Assembly (NCBI RefSeq): GCF_048898065.1
Contig: NZ_JBLWFI010000001.1
Location: 1,852,155 to 1,916,154, forward strand
Direction of reading: 5' to 3'
DNA from: Tepidibacillus_B infernus
GTDB lineage: Bacteria > Bacillota > Bacilli > Tepidibacillales > Tepidibacillaceae
DNA length: 64,000 bases
Shown here piece by piece: positions 58,831 to 64,000 of this stretch (the first letter of the stretch is position 1; each line of letters starts with the position of its first letter). The notes below the pieces were generated by a model. The model ran no database searches, was not told the DNA's origin, and saw only the letters and a program-made list of their open reading frames with translations. The translations under genes were made by a program, and so were the position numbers.

Positions 58831-58857
58831 GAAAAAGGCCCCAAAACTTGGGACCTT
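58831..58857 (-). terminator. Terminator of the small membrane-protein pair
   Basis: AAGGCCCCAA (58835-58844) pairs with TTGGGACCTT (58848-58857), with one wobble, and is followed on the minus strand by TTTTTC. Confidence 0.8.
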
Positions 58858-58886
58858 GTAGGTAAGTAATAGACTTTTAAATTTTC

Positions 58887-59216
58887 CTATAAGATATGTG
58901 TCAGGAAAAATCCACTAATTAAGACCGTACCAATCACTGCAGACCAGATAGCCATGTTCATCAATTTTGTTGCATTATACTTCGCCGATAAATCCTTTTT
59001 AGATAAGATAAATCCAAGTATAAGGAATAATCCGATAGTGAAAACTCCATGTGTTGCCCAGTGATGGCCTGTAAGAGAAGCCATCCAGTCTTTAAATGGG
59101 GTAACCATTTCTTTGAAAATCATCAGCACTGCATTAAAAATATTTGCGACGGCAAAGGCTATTCCAAATCCGATGGTTTTCTGACTTAACCCTTGATTTT
59201 CCACTTTAACTTCCAT
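58887..59216 (-). CDS. Small membrane protein with GHHWATHG motif
   Basis: 109 residues, three hydrophobic segments (about 15-35, 54-72 and 88-106). The hydrophilic turn before the second segment reads TGHHWATHG, with His51, His52 and His56; His107 is near the end. I do not recognise the family. The clustered histidines could bind heme or metal. GAGGGAGAG lies before ATG 59216. It follows the next gene by 15 nt, so the two form an operon with a shared terminator, next to the activase and a two-component system. Confidence 0.65.
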   Translation of the reverse strand: MEVKVENQGLSQKTIGFGIAFAVANIFNAVLMIFKEMVTPFKDWMASLTGHHWATHGVFTIGLFLILGFILSKKDLSAKYNATKLMNMAIWSAVIGTVLISGFFLTHIL

Positions 59217-59231
59217 TCTGATCTCTCCCTC

Positions 59232-59705
59232 CTATTGACCTAATAGACCTAGTTTTACACCTTTAGTAATCATGGAACCCATGCCCTCCATACCAAAACC
59301 AAGGACGATAGAAATAATGGCAACAGATATTGCTAATTTTTGAATATGCTTATTCCCAATTAACTTATCATTATAGGCAATGATTGGAAGAACCATACTA
59401 GCAAGTAGAAGGATAAAGAAGATATGTTCCTTTGCTTCCATGAAGAAAGCATGTGCTGCAGGGAACGATCCAGCTTTAATAATGAATTTGTCACCTACAT
59501 CTTGTGCTCCATAATAAACCCAATACCACCATCCGCCAACAATGTAAGAAATCCAGATAAATACTGATGATAAAACACTTACGATTCTTAGCCTTTTGAT
59601 ATTCTTTTCATTCACATTTAAAAGTTCTACAAGTGCCCAAACAGCCATAATAATTCCCCATACACCAAACATGACATGAGGCATTGTCGTAAACACTTTA
59701 AACAT
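59232..59705 (-). CDS. Four-helix membrane protein with conserved-looking histidines
   Basis: 157 residues with four hydrophobic segments (about 10-30, 42-62, 93-112 and 122-140). His10 (TMPHVMFG), His85 (FPAAHAFF) and His94 (AKEHIFF) lie at membrane borders, as in b-type heme proteins; a Trp/Tyr-rich turn VGGWWYWVYYG separates helices 2 and 3. I do not recognise the family. GGGGG lies before ATG 59705. It is co-transcribed with the GHHWATHG protein. Possible roles are redox, gas sensing or a membrane partner of the neighbouring kinase; none is shown. Confidence 0.65.
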   Translation of the reverse strand: MFKVFTTMPHVMFGVWGIIMAVWALVELLNVNEKNIKRLRIVSVLSSVFIWISYIVGGWWYWVYYGAQDVGDKFIIKAGSFPAAHAFFMEAKEHIFFILLLASMVLPIIAYNDKLIGNKHIQKLAISVAIISIVLGFGMEGMGSMITKGVKLGLLGQ

Positions 59706-59799
59706 AGCGTACCCCCACTTTCATTTATTAATATTAAGGAGCTCCTTGTGACTTTATTATCTCATGGCTTAAAAAAGACCACTAGTGAAGGTCCTCTCT

Positions 59800-59848
59800 A
59801 AAAAAAAAAGGAACAATGTCCCTTATTTTCTCAGGACATTGTTTCCCA
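59800..59848 (-). terminator. Terminator of the two-component operon
   Basis: AACAATGTCC (59812-59821) pairs with GGACATTGTT (59834-59843), and the minus strand continues into a run of about ten T. It lies directly behind the response-regulator stop. Confidence 0.88.
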
Positions 59849-59856
59849 TTAACACG

Positions 59857-60498
59857 TTACTCATTTAAATGATAGCGAACAGCAAAAGCGGCTGCTTCTG
59901 CGCGATTATTCACTTCTAATTTAGCTAATATTTGACTAACATAGTTTCGAATCGTCTTTTCACTTAGAACCATCGTCTCTGCAATTTCTCGATTTGTCTT
60001 TCCTTCAGCTATCAAACAAAGAACCTGTCTTTCTTGATACGTGAGTTCATTTATTTTTTTCGCTTCTTCCGACTGACGTATTTTCCTTAGTAATTTTGTT
60101 GTAATCGTTGGATCAAGAAGAGATTTCCCTTCAACGACTGCTTCAATAGCACGAATTAAATCCTGGGAACAAATCTCTTTTAATATATAGCCACTAGCCC
60201 CCACCTTTACAGAATCATAGATCGCCTCTTCATCATCATGAGAAGTGAGCATAATCACATAGGTAGAAGGTTGAATTTTTAAGATTTCCTTGCATGCTTC
60301 AATACCGCTTTTATGTGGCATTCGGACATCCATTAGAATGACGTCCGGCTTTTTTTCAATAGATAAAGCGATTGCTTCATCTCCACTGACTGCTTCCCCC
60401 ACAATTTCAATTCTAGGATAAATCGTAAGTAAGCTTTTTAGACCCATCCGTACCATTTCACTATCATCCACTAGCAGCAATTTGATCTTCTTGTCCAT
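59857..60498 (-). CDS. NarL/FixJ-family response regulator
   Basis: 213 residues from ATG 60498 (MDKKIKLLLVDDSEMVRMG), with GGGGAGGATGG upstream, overlapping the kinase gene by 35 nt. The receiver domain has the acidic pair Asp11-Asp12, phospho-acceptor Asp57 (VILMDVRMP), Thr in MLTSHD and Lys in GYILKEI. The C-terminal LuxR-type HTH (about 145-210) reads LTYQERQVLCLIAEGKTNREIAETMVLSEKTIRNYVSQILAKL. It should be phosphorylated by the kinase encoded upstream. Targets are probably near, for example the two small membrane proteins. Confidence 0.93.
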   Translation of the reverse strand: MDKKIKLLLVDDSEMVRMGLKSLLTIYPRIEIVGEAVSGDEAIALSIEKKPDVILMDVRMPHKSGIEACKEILKIQPSTYVIMLTSHDDEEAIYDSVKVGASGYILKEICSQDLIRAIEAVVEGKSLLDPTITTKLLRKIRQSEEAKKINELTYQERQVLCLIAEGKTNREIAETMVLSEKTIRNYVSQILAKLEVNNRAEAAAFAVRYHLNE

Positions 60499-61954
60499 TT
60501 TCCATCCTCCCCTCATTTTTAACTTGTAATGTGAGCCTTGTCCCTACTCCTTTTACTGAAGAAATGATTAAACTCCCTCCAATAGACTGGGCACGAAATC
60601 TCATATTTTTTATTCCTTGTCTAAAAAACTCTGGCTCCTCCTTTTCTATGTATCCTTCTATATTTCCCATTCCTGTTCCGTTATCTTCTATTTCAACCTC
60701 ATATTTTTTGCGGTTTCCTTGGACCGAAATCATGACTTTTGATGCGTTTGCATGGCGCAAAACATTACTCAAAGCCTCTTTTACAATATAGTAGATTTGC
60801 ACTGTTTGCGACAAAGGAGGATCTTCACCTTGGAAATCATATTGGAATAGAATCTGCAATTCATGCTTAATATCCATTTCCTCGATTAAACGTTTTATTT
60901 CTTCTTTCATCGTTGCCTCTTGATTTACTGGCATTTTCAATTTTTTGATATATCCCCTAATCTCTCGAATCAGATCATTTAGTCTTTTTACAATCACTTG
61001 TAGTTCAATGGCTGATTGTTCGATTTTATTTTCTTTATTATCGGTGAGAAGCATGTTACGGACTCTTTCCAATTGAAGCCCCGTAGCATAAATGGATTGA
61101 ATCATTCCATCATGAAGGTCCCTAGCAATCTTACTTCTCTCCTCTACCACCGCTTTCGTTTTTTCTGCTTGATAGAAATAGTTTTGATATTCCAGATCAA
61201 ATACTTTTAAAATTTTCAGAATAAAAAAGGCCATTAGAAAAGCACTTAACCCTCTAAATAATTCAATCGGAATTCCTGTGGTATGAAAGAAAAGATCTGA
61301 GTTAAAGAGAATCGCTGGAAGAACTGGTGCGTAAGGAACAATCAAACCACCAGCTAAAGCATAAGAAGCAACGGAGCCCATCGCCAAATACAAAATTCGT
61401 GTCATAGAAGGAACACCAAAACTTTGAAATTGTCTTTTTTGTAAAAATAGGGCATAGCTGCTTATTGCTCCCCCAGGAAAAGCTAAGAGGTAACGAGCCC
61501 AGATATCACTAATTGCAAACCACCAGTCTTGATTCTTTTCATCAACAAAAATCGGCTCAAGGAAAATAAAATGAGAAAACCATACTAATAAGACAAACAT
61601 TGGGATGAATAAAAACTTACGATCCCATTTTTTCGTTTGAATAAGCAAATGCATACCAAAGTAAAAAAGGAAAAAGAAGGAAATGGCATTGATAATAAAT
61701 TGGATAGACTCTAAAACGTAGATTTGTGAAGCGTTTAAATAGCTCTTTTGAAGAGGAATAAATGCAACTCCCCAGTCAGCAATTCCATGCAAAATGCCAA
61801 ATAAGGCTAGATAATATAAACTTTTCGCCAAATAAAAATGACTGTGAACGGTATTTTTTAATAGAATTCCAAAACCCATAAGGAAAAAGGTAAGAGGATA
61901 AACAAAAGAAATAACCACATGATTCGTTTCAAAAAATGCAGCTAGGATAGACAA
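60464..61954 (-). CDS. Membrane histidine kinase (HisKA_3 family)
   Basis: 496 residues. The N-terminal 250 residues hold about eight hydrophobic segments forming an unrecognised membrane sensor. The dimerisation domain then carries the phospho-His281 in KIARDLHDGMIQSIYA, and the HATPase region ends with VEIEDNGTGMGNIEGY and GTRLTLQVK. The HisKA_3 type pairs with NarL-class regulators, as here. The start is TTG 61954 with GGGGGAGG 8 nt upstream. Because the sensor is embedded in the membrane, a lipid, quinone or membrane signal is plausible. Confidence 0.9.
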   Translation of the reverse strand: MSILAAFFETNHVVISFVYPLTFFLMGFGILLKNTVHSHFYLAKSLYYLALFGILHGIADWGVAFIPLQKSYLNASQIYVLESIQFIINAISFFFLFYFGMHLLIQTKKWDRKFLFIPMFVLLVWFSHFIFLEPIFVDEKNQDWWFAISDIWARYLLAFPGGAISSYALFLQKRQFQSFGVPSMTRILYLAMGSVASYALAGGLIVPYAPVLPAILFNSDLFFHTTGIPIELFRGLSAFLMAFFILKILKVFDLEYQNYFYQAEKTKAVVEERSKIARDLHDGMIQSIYATGLQLERVRNMLLTDNKENKIEQSAIELQVIVKRLNDLIREIRGYIKKLKMPVNQEATMKEEIKRLIEEMDIKHELQILFQYDFQGEDPPLSQTVQIYYIVKEALSNVLRHANASKVMISVQGNRKKYEVEIEDNGTGMGNIEGYIEKEEPEFFRQGIKNMRFRAQSIGGSLIISSVKGVGTRLTLQVKNEGRMENGQEDQIAASG

Positions 61955-62057
61955 AAAATTCCTCCCCCTTAGAAATAGACATTATATCAATTTCCTCTTT
62001 TTGTCATTATATCATTACTATTAGCTTTAATATTCGTCAATTTTGTGAAATCACAGA

Positions 62058-62546
62058 CTATTTATTTAACATTCTAATGATTCTTGCAGGATTTCCTGCA
62101 ACAAACGCATTGGGAGGAACGTCTTTCGTCACGACGGCGCCAGCAGCAACAACAGCATAATCACCAATCGTTACGCCAGGTAAAATCAAGGAATTGGCAC
62201 CAATCATCACATTTGAACCAATATATACATCTCCCAATCGATATTCTTCAATTAAATATTCATGGGCTAAGATTGTCGTATTGTAACCAATAATCGTATT
62301 ATCACCAATGTGAATTTTCTCAGGGAACATGGTATCCATCATCACCATTAAAGCAATTGACGTTTTCTCGCCAATTTCCATCTGCAGAAAAGTGCGATAA
62401 AGCCAATTTTTTACAGGTAACCACGGAGTAAACCGAGCAATCGTAATCACGATAAAACTCTTCATGACCTTCCAAAAGGAAACGGTTTGATATACTTGCC
62501 ATAAAGAATTGCTACCTTCTACAGGATATCTCTTAGTTTTCCTCAT
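62058..62546 (-). CDS. yvoF: Hexapeptide-repeat acyltransferase YvoF
   Basis: 162 residues with a left-handed parallel beta-helix: IGEKTSIALMVMMDTMF, IHIGDNTIIGYNTTILAHEY, VYIGSNVMIGANSLILPGVTIGDYAVVAAGAVVTKDVPPNAFVAGNPARII. The hexapeptide repeats and catalytic-type His (ILAHEYL) fit the maltose/galactoside acetyltransferase (LbH_MAT) class. It overlaps ppaX by 14 nt, as in the B. subtilis yvoD-ppaX-yvoF order, so it is co-transcribed with the HPr-phosphate system. The acceptor is unknown. Confidence 0.88.
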   Translation of the reverse strand: MRKTKRYPVEGSNSLWQVYQTVSFWKVMKSFIVITIARFTPWLPVKNWLYRTFLQMEIGEKTSIALMVMMDTMFPEKIHIGDNTIIGYNTTILAHEYLIEEYRLGDVYIGSNVMIGANSLILPGVTIGDYAVVAAGAVVTKDVPPNAFVAGNPARIIRMLNK

Positions 62547-63198
62547 CTACTTTCTTCGTTCCCTTCACAATATCGATTAAATCGCGAAAGTCGTATAGCA
62601 TAAAATCTGGATGAAATTGCTGCAAAAATTCTGGGCCTTTGATACTCCATGCTACACCAACAGACGTAATGCCTGCATTTTGAGCTGCTTGAAGATCATA
62701 TTGGGAATCCCCTACCATCAATGTGGTTTTAGGATCTGCGCCTAGCCTTTCCATTGCAAGAAGCACAGGCTCTGGTGCAGGCTTGTGTAGTTCTGTATCT
62801 TCGTATGTTACGATGGTATCCATCAGCACATCTAAGCCAAATAATTTTAAACCCATCATGACGGTATTTTTCATCTTCGTCGTAACTATTCCTAATGTTG
62901 CTCCTTCTTGTTTTAGAAGCGCTAGTACTTCCTTCACATGTGGAAATTCCATTACCATCTCATCATGGGTTCTTACATTATGTTCACGATAAATCTCAAC
63001 CATTTGTTGAGCCGTTTTTTCCTCCCCAAACTGTAACATTTGTTCATATAAGGGGCGACCCATATGGGGAATGATCACTTCACGAGTATATTTTCCAGGA
63101 TAAAATTGTTCCAATGTATATAAAAAGGAGTTGATGATCAACTCATTCGTATTAATAATCGTTCCATCTAAATCAAATAGTAAAGTCTTATATTTCAC
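62533..63198 (-). CDS. ppaX: Pyrophosphatase PpaX (HAD family)
   Basis: 221 residues, a HAD hydrolase with motif I LLFDLDGTIINT, motif II GIVTTKM, the Lys in HKPAPEP and motif IV MVGDSQYDLQAA. PpaX hydrolyses the pyrophosphate produced when HPr kinase/phosphorylase dephosphorylates HPr-Ser46-P, making that reaction one-way. The start is GTG 63198, overlapping the yvoD stop (GTGA), with GGGAG upstream. Its target protein HPr is encoded at 27.8 kb in this window; hprK is expected just outside the right edge. Confidence 0.93.
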   Translation of the reverse strand: MKYKTLLFDLDGTIINTNELIINSFLYTLEQFYPGKYTREVIIPHMGRPLYEQMLQFGEEKTAQQMVEIYREHNVRTHDEMVMEFPHVKEVLALLKQEGATLGIVTTKMKNTVMMGLKLFGLDVLMDTIVTYEDTELHKPAPEPVLLAMERLGADPKTTLMVGDSQYDLQAAQNAGITSVGVAWSIKGPEFLQQFHPDFMLYDFRDLIDIVKGTKKVDEEN

Positions 63199-64000
63199 TT
63201 TGCTTCTCCCTTCACCACAAGTTCAGTATGAGTAATCAGCCTTTGCCATACTTTAGCTGTAAGCATGGTAATCACAAAGGCAACGGCCACACGAATGAGC
63301 AACAAAGGAATCACATTGATACCTAAAGGAATAAAAATCAACGTATCCTCAATCACCGCATGACTAGCAACTAGAAAAATAGACAAAAGATATAAATCCC
63401 GTTTTGAGAAATTTTCTTCTTTCGAACTCTCAATGATGACTCCAGCACCATAAGCTAATCCAAAAATCAATCCTGCCAATAATGGAACAGATGTCTTCCC
63501 GGAAGAAAGTCCTAAAACCCTTGTTAAGGGTTCTAACCATTTGGAAATATATTGAATTGCATGTAAATCCTTTAATAGTTGAATGCCTAACATGAGGGGA
63601 AATACGATTAACGCAATTTGCCAAATGCCAAGTAACGCTTTTTTAAAGGCTAATAAGCCGATACCAATCCAAGTTTCAGGTTGTTCTTGAACGGCCGCAA
63701 CCATTCCATAATGGGCCGAATTATCTCCTCCACGCCAGAAAAGGTAAACAAGAATTCCAGCAGCAAATGATAATCCAATACGTAAGGAAATTGGAACGAT
63801 CGCCTTAACACCAATTTTTTTAGCCACAACGGTTTCAACCAACAAATTATGAGCAAAACTTAACATGATCGCTAAGATAAAAACGTTTTTTACTGTTAAA
63901 TCTAAAGACAAAATGGCTCCTATTGCCGCATAAAGATTTAATAAATAGCCTAATGCAAGTGGGATTGCAGCTTCACCAGGTAATCCTATCCATTTCATTA
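63195..64000 (-). CDS. yvoD: YvoD-like nucleoside-recognition-domain membrane protein (5' end beyond window)
   Basis: A polytopic membrane protein with Gate/nucleoside-recognition segments: LPGEAAIPLALGYLLN, GVKAIVPISLRIGLSFAAGI, GAGVIIESSKEENFSKRDLYLLSIFLVASHAVIEDTL. An ATG at 63998 falls at the window edge, but the sequence there (MKWIGLPGEA) resembles an internal part of the family, so the true start is probably outside. It precedes ppaX and yvoF as in B. subtilis. The transported molecule is unknown. Confidence 0.85.
   Translation of the reverse strand, partial: MKWIGLPGEAAIPLALGYLLNLYAAIGAILSLDLTVKNVFILAIMLSFAHNLLVETVVAKKIGVKAIVPISLRIGLSFAAGILVYLFWRGGDNSAHYGMVAAVQEQPETWIGIGLLAFKKALLGIWQIALIVFPLMLGIQLLKDLHAIQYISKWLEPLTRVLGLSSGKTSVPLLAGLIFGLAYGAGVIIESSKEENFSKRDLYLLSIFLVASHAVIEDTLIFIPLGINVIPLLLIRVAVAFVITMLTAKVWQRLITHTELVVKGEAK

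Overview
The window looks like a chromosomal segment of a low-GC, Gram-positive bacterium of the order Bacillales. The evidence is gene order: cggR-gap-pgk-tpiA-gpmI-eno with rpoN upstream; clpP under a CtsR box; a HPr/crh-whiA-yvcK-rapZ block; yvcI, trxB and a TPR gene beside hisZGDBHAFI; and yvoD-ppaX-yvoF at the right edge. A BadF/BcrA-type activase pair and a hexulose-phosphate pair suggest an anaerobic or facultative member of the Bacillaceae (Vulcanibacillus or Tepidibacillus would fit). That placement is inference, not shown by the sequence.

Layout. 1-1.7 kb: 5' two thirds of aconitase. 1.9-3.1 kb: an IclR regulator and a decayed uxuA. 3.1-13.1 kb: a ten-gene sugar-acid operon on the minus strand, probably transcribed from one promoter at about 13.1 kb that carries a cre-like site and LacI operators. 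It encodes a LacI repressor, two PfkB kinases, a HPS/PHI pair, an AllD-type dehydrogenase, KDPG aldolase, a TRAP importer and a YagE-type aldolase. 13.2-16.9 kb: a DUF92 protein and two secreted or lipid-anchored carbohydrate enzymes. 17.0-25.5 kb: lower glycolysis operon, CggR and sigma-54. 25.6-31.0 kb: tRNA-Arg, clpP, cysK, HPr, whiA, yvcK, rapZ. 31.0-37.8 kb: extracellular alpha-amylase, MalEFG importer and glucokinase. 37.9-40.6 kb: NUDIX, thioredoxin reductase and an IS200/IS605 TnpB remnant broken by an assembly gap (40224-40513). 40.6-49.9 kb: TPR protein and histidine operon. 50.1-62.0 kb: an accessory block (RelBE-type toxin-antitoxin, neopullulanase with LacI, a two-part acyl-CoA dehydratase activase, two small His-containing membrane proteins, a two-component system) placed between hisZ and yvoF, which I recall as neighbours in Bacillus subtilis. 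62.0-64 kb: yvoF, ppaX, yvoD.

Together the genes describe uptake and phosphorylation of sugar acids and maltodextrins, flow to pyruvate through KDPG aldolase and lower glycolysis, and carbon-catabolite control (HPr, PpaX, YvcK, RapZ, several cre-like sites).

The most unusual signal is a dispersed family of palindromic elements (at least eight copies, about 50-108 bp). Complete copies have an outer stem, a conserved two-sided internal loop and an inner stem. The stems differ in sequence between copies but keep pairing, while the loop is conserved. Seven of the eight copies sit directly at the stop codon of a gene, in that gene's orientation. This looks like a structured-RNA or mobile repeat family. 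I cannot match it to a named family.
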